NCBI GenBank assembly: GCA_022599775.1
Contig: JAHZLQ010000068.1
Span: forward strand, 1-64,000
Length of the DNA stretch: 64,000 nt
Direction: 5' to 3'
From: Gammaproteobacteria bacterium
GTDB taxonomy: Bacteria; Pseudomonadota; Gammaproteobacteria; Nevskiales; Nevskiaceae
Below, piece by piece: positions 1 through 8,623 of the stretch. A program made the position numbers and the translations under genes. Positions within the stretch are counted from its first letter, which is position 1. Each line of letters begins with the position of its first letter. The notes beneath the pieces were generated by a model. The model worked only from the letters and a program-made list of their open reading frames with translations, searched no databases and had not been told where the DNA came from.

Positions 1-13
1 CATCGCGCATAGC

Positions 14-491
14 GTTGCTCTGCGGCGAAAGCCGCAGCCTCATTGAAGCGTAGTGGATGGCGGTGTTCATGCGCTGGCCGCCTCGGTTGCTCTGCGGCGA
101 AAGCCGCAGCCTCATTGAAGCGTGTGTATCCACGCGCAGGTCCTCCGCTTCCACGTAGTGCCGTTGCTCTGCGGCGAAAGCCGCAGCCTCATTGAAGCGG
201 CCGGTTGTTGCGCCCAGCCCAGATCACCACCGTCCGTTGCTCTGCGGCGAAAGCCGCAGCCTCATTGAAGCAACCGGACGTCTCTGCCGCCCGGCGGCTT
301 CATCGCTCGTTGCTCTGCGGCGAAAGCCGCAGCCTCATTGAAGCATATCCACGTCAGAGCTCCAGCGCCGCAACACGGATTGTTGCTCTGCGGCGAAAGC
401 CGCAGCCTCATTGAAGCGTTGCGCTGTTCCGACTGGCGCATCACCAGCTTCGCGCGTTGCTCTGCGGCGAAAGCCGCAGCCTCATTGAAGC
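14..491 (+). CRISPR. CRISPR array, 7 identical repeats, continues beyond left edge
   Basis: Seven perfect 36-bp repeats start at 14, 86, 163, 236, 309, 382 and 456. They are separated by six unrelated spacers of 36, 41, 37, 37, 37 and 38 bp. Each repeat begins GTTGCT, contains a 7-bp stem CTGCGGC/GCCGCAG closed by a GAAA loop, and ends in ATTGAAGC. That end resembles the 8-nt 5' handle of many Class 1 crRNAs, so transcription is inferred to run on the + strand with the leader to the left, outside the window. Bases 1-13 are probably the tail of another spacer. No cas gene and no leader are visible, so the subtype is not assigned. Confidence 0.97.
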
Positions 492-2479
492 GCTCGAACT
501 GGGATCGCTGCCAATACCGGCCTGGACTGCTCCCCGACAACATCCTTGGGCAATACGCTCCAAGTAATCGGGCGACTGCTAAGAATCTCGATCTGCCCTT
601 TGGACGCAGCGTCCTCAGGATCGTCGAGGAGCGCCTCGATCGTCACAGTTTTTGCGCCGGCCAGCCCCCAGAGACCAGCCCAGGCGTTTCGCCCTGAGCC
701 TTTGGCGGCATACAGCGCGCGGTCGGCGATGCGGGTGACGTCCTGCCAGCTGATCGGTCCCGCTGCGGTGCGGTGCTGGTCCGCGAAGAACGGGTAGGGC
801 GCGAATCCAATCGAGATCGTCAGCTGGATACGATGCTTTTCGGACACGTCGATCGGCCAGCGTGAGGCTGCCACACGCAGACGCTCGGCCAGCGCGCTGG
901 CCTGCTGAGCATCGAGGTTCTTACAGGCTACCAGGAACTCCTCGCCGCCCCAGCGCGCCAGCAGGTCATCCGGGCGGCAGGCCTTTCTAAGCCGCACGGC
1001 CAGTTCCCGCAGCGCCCGGTCGCCCGCGTCGTGACCGAACCGGTCGTTGATGCTCTTGAACTTGTCGATATCGATCAGCATCAAAACGCCATTGGCCTCC
1101 GGAGCGCCTGAACATTCCATCAAGCTCTCGGTGGCAGCACGGCGGTTGAGCAGGCCGGTGAGCACGTCCACGGTGCTCAGCACCTTGAGTCGGTGGTTGA
1201 GCCGGCGCGTCATCACACTGAAGGTCAGACCACCGAAACACAGCAAGAGTGCTACGCCACTGACCCAGTTGCGCACCAGTCGGGCGCGATCGGCGCGTAG
1301 CGCGCCAAGGGCCTGCTCATGTCGCAGGCGTTCGAGTTCGCTGGCACCGGCAGCGTCCTGCAGCCGGGCTTGCAAGCCGGCCAGTGAGCTCCTTTCGTAA
1401 TCCCTGAGACTGGACATCTGCAAGCCATGTACGCGTTCTGCGGTCTGCATCGCCGCGTCCACCTGCCCCGCCGCCGCAAGTGCCGCCGACAATGCACGCA
1501 GGCTGTCCACCAAGGCGCCACGGAAGCTGCTGCCGTCCACCAGGCGCACCGCGGCCTGAGCGCCGTCCAGTGCGGCAAGCACATCGCCTTGCTCGCGTTG
1601 CAGCGTGGAAAGCTTGGCCAGACTCAGGGCTTCGCCCTCCGGATCCGGGAGTTGCCTCTGGCTGGCGATGGCGTCCGTCAACAAGGCCTGTGCCTGTGCG
1701 AACTGACCTTGTTTGCGCAGTAGCGTCGCCCGCTCGGACTTGAGTCGGTCGATGAACATCGTGCTGTTGGTCCGCTGTGCGATCGCCATCGCCCGGTCCA
1801 GAGCCACGGCCGCCTCATCATCGCGTCCGAGTCGAACCAGGTTGGCGGCAAAGTTGTAGAACAGAACATTTCGATCACCACCATCGCCTTCCCGGCTCAG
1901 TGCGATGGCTTGCCGGTAGTAATGGTCGGCAAGCTCGGGGGCATCGAGATACTCACTCTGGATCGTCGCCACGTTGTTCAACATCACGCTTTGCGCGACC
2001 GCGAGATCCTCCGCTTCAGCCAATTTGTATGCCTTGAGATACAGGGCTTCTGCGCGGGAAATCTCGCCCGCCACATGAAGACTCGAACCGGCGTTGGACA
2101 GGGCACGCAGTGCAAAATCGTTCGGCATCGGGTGTTCGTCGAGCCGCTGTTCGATCTGCACTGCGGCGTCGATCGCGGCCTGCGTATTCCCAACCATGCC
2201 CTCGGCACGGCCCAGACAAGCCAGCGCCTTGATCTCGTTTTCGACCGTCAGGGAGGCAGCGCCGAGAATCGACTTCGCCAAATCGACTGCCGCAGCGGGA
2301 TTGCCGCTTCTCAGCGAAAAGCAGCGCAGCACGGCCTCGTCCTGCGGCTCGGCCGCCGTCGGTGCGATGTCGGCGCTGCTCACACGTGGCATGGCAAGCA
2401 GGAGCAGCACCAGCAGAACAGGCACGCGACCGCGCACTCGCAATGAGAGACCCCTCATGTCAAATGTCTTGCCGATCAT
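482..2479 (-). CDS. TPR-containing membrane diguanylate cyclase (GGDEF)
   Basis: This 665-residue protein should make cyclic di-GMP from two GTP at the inner membrane. Order of parts: a signal or anchor segment at about residues 17-34, an alpha-helical TPR-like sensor region to about 380, a membrane helix near 405-425, then a C-terminal GGDEF domain. The active site reads GGEEF (511-515), preceded by DIDKFKSIND and by an RPDD inhibitory (I-site) motif exactly five residues upstream, so product inhibition is likely. The ATG at 2479 is chosen because GGGAGGGG lies just upstream; a GTG at 2545 has no such support. About 60 residues follow the GGDEF fold, and the TGA stop (482-484) lies inside the last CRISPR repeat. 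Confidence 0.9.
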   Translation of the reverse strand: MIGKTFDMRGLSLRVRGRVPVLLVLLLLAMPRVSSADIAPTAAEPQDEAVLRCFSLRSGNPAAAVDLAKSILGAASLTVENEIKALACLGRAEGMVGNTQAAIDAAVQIEQRLDEHPMPNDFALRALSNAGSSLHVAGEISRAEALYLKAYKLAEAEDLAVAQSVMLNNVATIQSEYLDAPELADHYYRQAIALSREGDGGDRNVLFYNFAANLVRLGRDDEAAVALDRAMAIAQRTNSTMFIDRLKSERATLLRKQGQFAQAQALLTDAIASQRQLPDPEGEALSLAKLSTLQREQGDVLAALDGAQAAVRLVDGSSFRGALVDSLRALSAALAAAGQVDAAMQTAERVHGLQMSSLRDYERSSLAGLQARLQDAAGASELERLRHEQALGALRADRARLVRNWVSGVALLLCFGGLTFSVMTRRLNHRLKVLSTVDVLTGLLNRRAATESLMECSGAPEANGVLMLIDIDKFKSINDRFGHDAGDRALRELAVRLRKACRPDDLLARWGGEEFLVACKNLDAQQASALAERLRVAASRWPIDVSEKHRIQLTISIGFAPYPFFADQHRTAAGPISWQDVTRIADRALYAAKGSGRNAWAGLWGLAGAKTVTIEALLDDPEDAASKGQIEILSSRPITWSVLPKDVVGEQSRPVLAAIPVRALQ

Positions 2480-2711
2480 TTCCCCTCCCTGTTTCGCCGT
2501 ACGGGCTCGCGGCCAGCGCGGAACACCAGGGAGAATTCGTCGCACTCCCTACACCTGGCCGAAGCTGAAATTCGTCGAGTCATCGAGAGTTAGCAGACCC
2601 TTCACCCCGATTGCGCAGTTTTTCGACGAACGGGAGTCCGGGTATGCCACCCGGCCGCGAACCACCCACAAAGGCATGCAGGCCCGTGACATCAGGAGGC
2701 CTTGCCTGGAT

Positions 2712-2741
2712 TTCCGGATTCCCGCCGCGCGGACTCCGGAA
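2712..2741. repeat. REP-like inverted repeat in the 2480-2924 gap
   Basis: The 445-bp gap between the divergent cyclase and zwf holds no convincing gene. It contains TTCCGGA (2712-2718) and TCCGGAA (2735-2741), a 7-bp inverted repeat around a GC-rich centre, followed by AATGACGG. This resembles short intergenic REP-type palindromes of proteobacteria. The rest of the gap presumably holds the zwf and cyclase promoters, but no clear -35/-10 pair was identified. Confidence 0.35.
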
Positions 2742-2924
2742 TGACGGCAGAGACCTTGGGCACATCATCAGTCGTAGTACACGGCGACAGACGATCTGAA
2801 ACACCGGCGGCGCAACTTGGCGCCAGCTTTGCTTTGCATACCGTTCGGGTCCGGATGATTTACGGGCAGTGCGGACCCGTATGCTGGCATTGAGGCAAAA
2901 CGTAGCAACAGGGGAGATCACGCC

Positions 2925-4388
2925 GTGAAAAAAGTTCCTCCGGGAGTCGGGCCACGATTCCCGCAAGTGGTCGTGCTGGTGGGCGCCACCGGCGACCTTG
3001 CCCGGCGCAAACTGCTGCCCGGTCTGTTTCATCTGTCGAAGGCCGGCTTCATTCCCGGCTGCCACATCATCGGTCTGTCGCTGGACGATCTCGATGCCGA
3101 CGGCTTCCGCCAGGTCGTGCGCGGCGCGCTGGAGGAATTTTCGACCCGAAAATTGACCAAGGATGACTGGAATACCTTCGCCAAGACCCTCGACTACGTG
3201 CCGCTGTCGGCCGGAGCCAGCGTGCTCAAGGCGGCGGTCGACAAGGCGGAGAAGACCTTCTCAGGTGAATGTCGACGCGTGCACTATCTGAGCGTACCGC
3301 CCAGCGCAGCGCTGTCCGTAGTGCGCATGCTGGGCGAGGCCGGACTGGTCGAGCGCTCCCGCATCATCATGGAAAAGCCGTTCGGCACCGATCGCGCCAG
3401 CGCCGTGTCGCTCAACAGCAAGCTGCACGAGGTCTTCAGCGAAGATCAGATCTTCCGAATCGACCACTTCCTGGGCAAGGAGCCGGCGCAGAACATCCTC
3501 GCCTTCCGCTTCGCCAATGGCCTGTTCGAACCGATCTGGAATCGCAACTTCATCGATCACGTGCAGATCGACGTACCGGAGACCCTGGGCCTGGGCCAAC
3601 GATCCGGTTTCTACGAACAAACCGGCGCCTATCGCGACATGGTGGTGACCCACCTGTTCCAGATACTCGCGTTCATGGCAATGGAACCGCCAACGGCACT
3701 CGAACCCGCACCCATCAGCGAAGAAAAGAACAAGGTCTTCCGCAGCATGCTGCCCTTGGACCCGAACAACGTGGTGCGCGCCCAATATGCCGGCTATCGC
3801 GCCGAAAAAGGCGTGGACCCGGTGTCGGACACCGAAACCTTCGTCGCACTGAAATGCCTGATCGACAACTGGCGCTGGGCCGGCGTGCCGTTCTACCTGC
3901 GCACCGGAAAGCGTATGGCCGAAGGCCAGCGCATCATCTCCATCGCCTTTCGCGAACCGCCCAAGAGCATGTTTCCGGCAGGCTCCGGAATCGGCTCGCA
4001 AGGCCCGGATCACCTCACCTTCGATCTGGCGGATGCCTCGAAGGTTTCGCTGTCGTTCTACGGCAAGCGCCCCGGTCCCGGCATGCGTCTGGACAAGCTC
4101 AGCCTGCAGTTCGCGATGCACGACACCGGCCTGATCGGCGATGTGCTGGAAGCCTACGAACGCCTGATCCTGGACGCGATGCGCGGCGACCACACCCTGT
4201 TCACCACGGCCGAAGGCATCGAACGCCTGTGGGAAGTCTCCGCGCCGCTGCTCGAAACGCCGCCCCCCGTACGCTTCTACGAGCCCGGCTCCTGGGGCCC
4301 GAAGGCGATCCACCAGCTCATCGCTCCGCACGCCTGGCGACTTCCCTTCGAGCGCGCCTGGCGTGCGCCGAATCCGACCGGGAGCTGA
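2925..4388 (+). CDS. zwf: glucose-6-phosphate 1-dehydrogenase
   Basis: The 487-residue enzyme oxidises glucose 6-phosphate to 6-phosphogluconolactone with NAD(P)+, the entry step of the oxidative pentose phosphate and Entner-Doudoroff routes. The nucleotide-binding motif GATGDLA (residues 20-26) and the substrate and catalytic motif RIDHFLGK (from 178) are intact, as is EKPFG. Length matches bacterial G6PDH (about 490). Translation starts at a GTG with GGGGAG ten bases upstream. The usual partners pgl, edd and eda are not next to it; only a TVP38-type membrane gene follows, after a 6-bp gap. Confidence 0.97.
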   Translation: MKKVPPGVGPRFPQVVVLVGATGDLARRKLLPGLFHLSKAGFIPGCHIIGLSLDDLDADGFRQVVRGALEEFSTRKLTKDDWNTFAKTLDYVPLSAGASVLKAAVDKAEKTFSGECRRVHYLSVPPSAALSVVRMLGEAGLVERSRIIMEKPFGTDRASAVSLNSKLHEVFSEDQIFRIDHFLGKEPAQNILAFRFANGLFEPIWNRNFIDHVQIDVPETLGLGQRSGFYEQTGAYRDMVVTHLFQILAFMAMEPPTALEPAPISEEKNKVFRSMLPLDPNNVVRAQYAGYRAEKGVDPVSDTETFVALKCLIDNWRWAGVPFYLRTGKRMAEGQRIISIAFREPPKSMFPAGSGIGSQGPDHLTFDLADASKVSLSFYGKRPGPGMRLDKLSLQFAMHDTGLIGDVLEAYERLILDAMRGDHTLFTTAEGIERLWEVSAPLLETPPPVRFYEPGSWGPKAIHQLIAPHAWRLPFERAWRAPNPTGS

Positions 4389-4394
4389 TGGCCC

Positions 4395-5066
4395 GTGAAT
4401 CGCGCTTCGCCGATGCTCAAGCGCGCGATCGCCCTGCTGCTGATCGGCTCGGGCATCGCGATCTCGGCGGCGATCCGGCCGGAGGGCATCGAATGGTCGG
4501 CCGACAATCTGCGCGACTGGGTCTCGCAATGGCCGCTGGCGCCGCTGGCCTTCACCGCCATCGTCGTACTGCGACCGTTTCTGCTGGTCCCCTCCGCCCT
4601 GATGATGGCGGCCGGCGGCGCGCTGTTCGGCACCGTGGCCGGCGCCTTTTATGGCGTGATCGGCGGCGCCTTGAGTGCGCTGTTCACATTCTGGATCGTC
4701 CGCAGCCTGGGGCGAGACGTGGTGGAACCCCGCCTTGGCGCTCGCCTGCAATCGGTCGACGCCTACCTCAAAGGCCGCGGCACCACCTGGATCGCTGCAT
4801 ACACCGCGTTTCCGGCGACTCCGCTGACGATCGGGCAGATCGCTTGCGGGCTTTCTTCAATGCCGGCGTCCCGCTTTGCCCTCGCCAGCATCGCCGGGCT
4901 GATTCCACGAACCGCCTTGCTCGCGTGGTTCGGTGCCGCCCTGGTCGAAGCCAACTGGCTACGCGCCTCGATGGCCTTGCTGCTGATCGCGCTGGCGATC
5001 CTGATCGGATGGCGCGTGTTGCGAAAGCCGGCACGGCCGACGCCGGAAGAACGCGCCGCGCCGTAA
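4395..5066 (+). CDS. TVP38/TMEM64 (DedA-like VTT domain) inner membrane protein
   Basis: This 223-residue polytopic protein has about six hydrophobic segments. The VTT-domain signature lies near residues 70-105: a glycine-rich GGALFGTVAGAFYG stretch, then GALSALFTFWIVRSLGR. The family is linked to lipid scrambling and membrane homeostasis; the substrate here is unknown. It starts at GTG 4395, six bases after the zwf stop, with a GGGAG-like site inside the end of zwf, so the two are probably co-transcribed and coupled. An ATG at 4413 is an alternative start. Confidence 0.85.
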   Translation: MNRASPMLKRAIALLLIGSGIAISAAIRPEGIEWSADNLRDWVSQWPLAPLAFTAIVVLRPFLLVPSALMMAAGGALFGTVAGAFYGVIGGALSALFTFWIVRSLGRDVVEPRLGARLQSVDAYLKGRGTTWIAAYTAFPATPLTIGQIACGLSSMPASRFALASIAGLIPRTALLAWFGAALVEANWLRASMALLLIALAILIGWRVLRKPARPTPEERAAP

Positions 5067-5119
5067 AGTAGGTTCGCATCGTGCGGATTTCGGTGCGCGC
5101 CTGCGGGTGATCCTCCCCT

Positions 5120-5464
5120 TCAAGTCTCCATCCCCAACACCGCCGCCAGACTCCGCTCGACGGTCGCCATTTCCTGCTCCGTCAGCGTCGCCAGCGGGCC
5201 CTGGCCGAACCTCGCGCGATCGAGTGCCCGGGTTTTCTCCGGCAAGGCGACGCAATCGTGAAGCAGCCGGTCTCTCGCGGAAATACGTACGCGCAAGGGT
5301 TCCAGCGACGGCCGCACCTTGGTGCCGAGTGGGATCATCAGGACGGTTTCGGCGCCCGCCGCGGTGAGCCAGTCGGCCTGAACGACCAGCACCGGTCTGA
5401 CCTTGCCCGTTTCCGCGCCGCGTCGTGGATTGAGATTCGCGACCCAGACCTCGCCTCGGTGCAT
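5120..5464 (-). CDS. MazF/PemK-family mRNA interferase toxin
   Basis: The 114-residue protein begins MHRGEVWVANLNP and has the family features RGEVW, GKVRPVLVVQ and LMIPLGT. It is expected to be a ribosome-independent endoribonuclease that cleaves mRNA when its antitoxin decays. The ATG at 5464 overlaps the upstream antitoxin stop as TGATG, a classic coupling arrangement. An in-frame GTG at 5476 would add four residues. It is the second gene of a two-gene module read on the minus strand. Confidence 0.9.
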   Translation of the reverse strand: MHRGEVWVANLNPRRGAETGKVRPVLVVQADWLTAAGAETVLMIPLGTKVRPSLEPLRVRISARDRLLHDCVALPEKTRALDRARFGQGPLATLTEQEMATVERSLAAVLGMET

Positions 5465-5772
5465 CAATTCCACCACGGCCTGTCCGGATCGATGCCAGCC
5501 GCTCGCTCTTCGGCCTCTATCCGCTCGGCCGTGGTATCGACGGAATCGAGAGCTTCACCGATCTGCCTGAGTTCCGCCGCCGTTTCGGGGTCCGAGTAGA
5601 TCGCCTTGGCCGCCCGCGCCATTGCCTCCATGAACCGCTTCTTTTCTTGCGCATCGAGCCACTCGGCCAGAGCGCGGCGCGCCACCTCGGAACGAGGGCA
5701 CTCGATGAGACGGGATTCTTCATCGAGCTTTTCAATCAGTTTTTGGGGCAAACGCAGGCTCAAGGAGGACAT
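5464..5772 (-). CDS. ribbon-helix-helix antitoxin (MazE/PemI-type)
   Basis: This 102-residue protein starts MSSLSLRLPQKLIEKLDEE, the beta strand plus helix of a ribbon-helix-helix DNA-binding domain, followed by ECPRSEVARRALAEWL. The acidic C-terminal half (ending GIDPDRPWWN) would bind and neutralise the downstream MazF-like toxin. The pair is presumably autoregulated through the AT-rich stretch just upstream (about 5785-5825). Confidence 0.85.
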   Translation of the reverse strand: MSSLSLRLPQKLIEKLDEESRLIECPRSEVARRALAEWLDAQEKKRFMEAMARAAKAIYSDPETAAELRQIGEALDSVDTTAERIEAEERAAGIDPDRPWWN

Positions 5773-5784
5773 GGAACGACAACC

Positions 5785-5825
5785 ATAAGGGCTTGTACGT
5801 CAAATTGTATTACATTATGAGATGC
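5785..5825 (-). promoter_or_regulatory. AT-rich probable promoter/operator of the toxin-antitoxin pair
   Basis: Upstream of the antitoxin the sequence becomes markedly AT-rich compared with its surroundings. On the minus strand it contains CATAATGTAATACAATTTGACG. Imperfect symmetry GTA...TAC surrounds the TTTGACGTAC part. This is where an autoregulatory RHH operator would be expected. No exact operator can be defined from one copy. The remaining 5826-6125 stretch shows no supported gene. Confidence 0.35.
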
Positions 5826-6125
5826 GACTTGCCAGGAGCGTGGGCGGCAGAAACACAAGTGGCTGCGGCTTCGCCATTTTCGGCCGTCTTCGGCGAAGAT
5901 TTTGCGCCAATAGTCCCCGTTATTGCCCCAAAATCCTCATCCGAACCTGCCTCGAAATGGCTTTGCCTCGCCCACTCGGTTCATACCGCCCACGTTCCTG
6001 GACCGCCCACGCTCCTGGAACAGTTTCGCGACGCTGATAAACTTTCGCGTCATCGATGATCGTCATCCGCATGCCCGGCGCATTCCCCCTGCTCGTGGAT
6101 GACCGCAAGCACACTATCGGATTCC

Positions 6126-7502
6126 ATGAAAATCGGACGCAACGACCCCTGCCCTTGCGGCAGCGGCAGAAAGTACAAGCACTGCTGCCTGGCAGCGGCG
6201 CAGCAGGAGACACAGTCGCCCCTCTACCTGAGCCACATGCGTTTGCGGCGCAAGATCGACGATCTGCCGACACGGATGATGCGATTCGTCGAGGACACTT
6301 ACGGGATCGAGTCTTTCGCCGCGGCATTCGCCCGGTTCATCGCGCCGGAACCGAGGCTGATGGGCTACCAGGGCGAGTACTTGCCGCTCGCGGGTCCCTG
6401 GATGATGCACCACTGGATTCCGGCCCGCGAGGATGTCGAGCTGGCCGACGAGTCACTCTACGGACGGCCGCCAACACAGGTCTTTCTCGAACGTCGCGGA
6501 CATCAGCTCGCGGCGGATGCGCGACGCTACGTCGAGGCAGCAATGCAGTCTGCTTTCAGCTTCTACCAAGTCGAGGCGTGTCGGCCCGGAATCGGCTTGA
6601 CGCTCCGGGATCTGTTCACCGACGAGCGGCGCGAAGTTCAAGAGCGGGAGGTCTCACGGACGGCCGACGTGGGAGAAATCCTGTTCGCCCTGCTCGTCGG
6701 CATCGACGAATTGTGCCTATTCGAAGCCTGCAACGCCGTCCCGCTGCCGGCGGGATGCGAGTTCCTGGTGTCCGAATTGCGTGAGACGATCCTGGCCGAA
6801 CATGCGATCTCACCGGCGGACATACCCCATCAGCATGGCGAGGCAATCCGTCGGCTCCATGCATCGATCAACGCATTGTCATTGCTGGAGGACGATGCGG
6901 ATGCCCTGGCCGGTCGTCGCGTAAGGTTCGAGATCGATTCCCCGCAGGCAGCATTCGATGCACTGGCTCCGCTGGACCCGGACCTCAGCCGCGAAGACCT
7001 GCTCGCAGGGGCGGAACGGGACGAAGACGGGCGGGTCCTGGCCGCGGACCTCTACTGGTCGGACCCCGATACCGTGGATGGGAGCGTTGGCCACTGCATT
7101 ATCCGGATCGATCGGCTGCACCTCACTGCGGACGCTTTTTCGGAAGGCAGCGCCGTCCGGGTCAGGGAGACGGTGGAGCGGCTGCTGGGCGATCAGGCCC
7201 GCTATCTGGGCACCGAAAGCTTTCTGGCTGAAATTGGAGACGAGGAGACAGAGGAAATCTCCGAGGACGTAAGGGCCATCCTCGAGTTCATGAGCGGCAA
7301 CGTCGAGGCGTTTCTCCATCAGCCCCTCCCCGCTCTGGGCGGCAAAACGCCGTTGGAATCGGCGGATGACGCACAGGATCGCAAGCGACTGTCCGCCTTC
7401 CTGAGAACCCTCGAGCAGGCCATGACGGAGGGCGAACTTCTGACGGAGCCTGGATTGTTCACGACGATGCGAACACGCCTGCGTCTGGACGCCGACTGCT
7501 GA
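6126..7502 (+). CDS. SEC-C motif protein of unknown function
   Basis: The 458-residue protein opens with MKIGRNDPCPCGSGRKYKHCC, a complete SEC-C zinc-binding motif (CxC...HC, the tail found on SecA). Here it is N-terminal rather than C-terminal. The rest is an acidic, mostly helical soluble protein. A late LPALGGKTPLESA segment (about 400-412) recurs in SEC-C-associated proteins and some antitoxins. No catalytic motif was recognised. The ATG at 6126 is chosen because it places SEC-C at residue 1; an upstream start at 6099 adds nine unconvincing residues. It sits in a small accessory stretch next to a toxin-antitoxin pair. Confidence 0.7.
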   Translation: MKIGRNDPCPCGSGRKYKHCCLAAAQQETQSPLYLSHMRLRRKIDDLPTRMMRFVEDTYGIESFAAAFARFIAPEPRLMGYQGEYLPLAGPWMMHHWIPAREDVELADESLYGRPPTQVFLERRGHQLAADARRYVEAAMQSAFSFYQVEACRPGIGLTLRDLFTDERREVQEREVSRTADVGEILFALLVGIDELCLFEACNAVPLPAGCEFLVSELRETILAEHAISPADIPHQHGEAIRRLHASINALSLLEDDADALAGRRVRFEIDSPQAAFDALAPLDPDLSREDLLAGAERDEDGRVLAADLYWSDPDTVDGSVGHCIIRIDRLHLTADAFSEGSAVRVRETVERLLGDQARYLGTESFLAEIGDEETEEISEDVRAILEFMSGNVEAFLHQPLPALGGKTPLESADDAQDRKRLSAFLRTLEQAMTEGELLTEPGLFTTMRTRLRLDADC

Positions 7503-7655
7503 ACCTCGACCGCCCGCCCCGCGACACTCGAACGGATTCATCCAGGCTCTCGGAAAAGCGTGTGATCCGACGCATCGCGATGATCGCTCCGGCATCCGGG
7601 CCCGGCGTGCGCTACGCTTCGGCCTTCATCTGCCCACCGCGGAGCACCGCCGACG

Positions 7656-8018
7656 ATGAGTGTCCACCAAAGGCCCGCCGGTCGATTGAGCCTCGCCGAT
7701 GCCGCTCACCAGACCATTCTGGTCGGGCTGTTGCTCGCAGCACTGGTGCAAGCCCTTACCCTGCACTTCTGGCCGTCCCTCGGCTTGCTGCTCGTGGGCG
7801 CCGGATACTTCGAGTTGTTGCTCCATAGCCGGCGTGTCGCGAACCCGTCGGTAGCCAGCATTCCCACACCGGCGGCCGCGAGCGCGCCGCTGGCGAGCCC
7901 GGAGGCAGCCACCGTCGCCCACATGCCTGATCGAGCACGGCGCACAACGCGCGGCCGCAACTGCGGCTCCGGGCTCGTGCTCGGCTTGCTCCTGGGCCAC
8001 TGGCTTTTCGACGACTGA
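7656..8018 (+). CDS. hypothetical small membrane protein
   Basis: A 120-residue reading frame with two adjacent hydrophobic segments near 22-38 and 40-57, a proline/alanine-rich linker, a basic patch (RARRTTRGR) and a short hydrophobic C-terminus ending LGHWLFDD. GGAG lies about 13 bases before the ATG. No family was recognised. The call rests on composition only, and an opposite-strand frame (7626-8000) is open too, so it may not be a real gene. Confidence 0.4.
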   Translation: MSVHQRPAGRLSLADAAHQTILVGLLLAALVQALTLHFWPSLGLLLVGAGYFELLLHSRRVANPSVASIPTPAAASAPLASPEAATVAHMPDRARRTTRGRNCGSGLVLGLLLGHWLFDD

Positions 8019-8103
8019 TGCAATGACGGCGTGCCGCGAATACGCCGCCCACTGCGTTACCCGCTAACGAATTGGCTGTCGATCGCCGGCACGCGCCGCG
8101 GCC

Positions 8104-8420
8104 TTATTGCCACAACGGCTCGTCGCACTCGAAATCGTCGCCGTCCAGGGGCGGCAGCGGGCCGGAAATCCGCGCGTGCGCCAGAGATCGAGGAGTCCGA
8201 TGCGGCGGATGTGCGCCTTCCGGCGCGGATCACCGGATACGCCTGCGCCCCAGGCGATGTTCCACGGACTGTCCGCCGGACTGGCGCAATCGTAGACAGC
8301 CCCCGTGCGGTCGCGCAGTAACTGGGTATCACGCGAAATCAGGTCGCATATAAAACGATTCGGATCGTCCTCGGAAGGCTGCAGGGCTTCGCGTCGAGGC
8401 TTGTCAGGCACCGCCCGCAA
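8104..8420 (-). pseudogene. frameshifted remnant of a hypothetical protein C-terminus
   Basis: Two minus-strand frames join into one plausible C-terminus. The first reads about 8150-8420 and includes RFICDLISRDTQLLRDRTG and HIRRIGLLDLWRTRGFP. The second reads about 8104-8150, PLDGDDFECDEPLWQ, then a stop. The step falls at the run GGGG 8148-8151; one extra base there would give an uninterrupted product. The GLLDLW-R-GFP-CRP-DDFEC pattern resembles the tail of some bacterial TPR-type regulators, but this is recollection, not a search. No good start lies upstream. The rest of 8019-8623 shows nothing else supportable. Confidence 0.4.
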
Positions 8421-8623
8421 AAGCGTGTCTGCCGTAGACCGCCCGCGACGCGCAAGACCTTGCGGCGCCGAAGTTCGCCACAAAGTCCTTCACGGCCCCC
8501 TTTCCCGCGTACGGCTCGGATTCGATCTGCACTGAAGCCGCGATCACGTTTTCCGATTTCCCGAAACGCTATCAGCATCGGGAGGCGCATTGCGAGGCGC
8601 ACGCGATTTCCACGGCAGGACTA

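Noticed and set aside
5793..6059. 88-aa open frame between the toxin-antitoxin pair and the SEC-C gene
   Set aside because: No ribosome site, no recognisable motif and composition unlike neighbouring genes.
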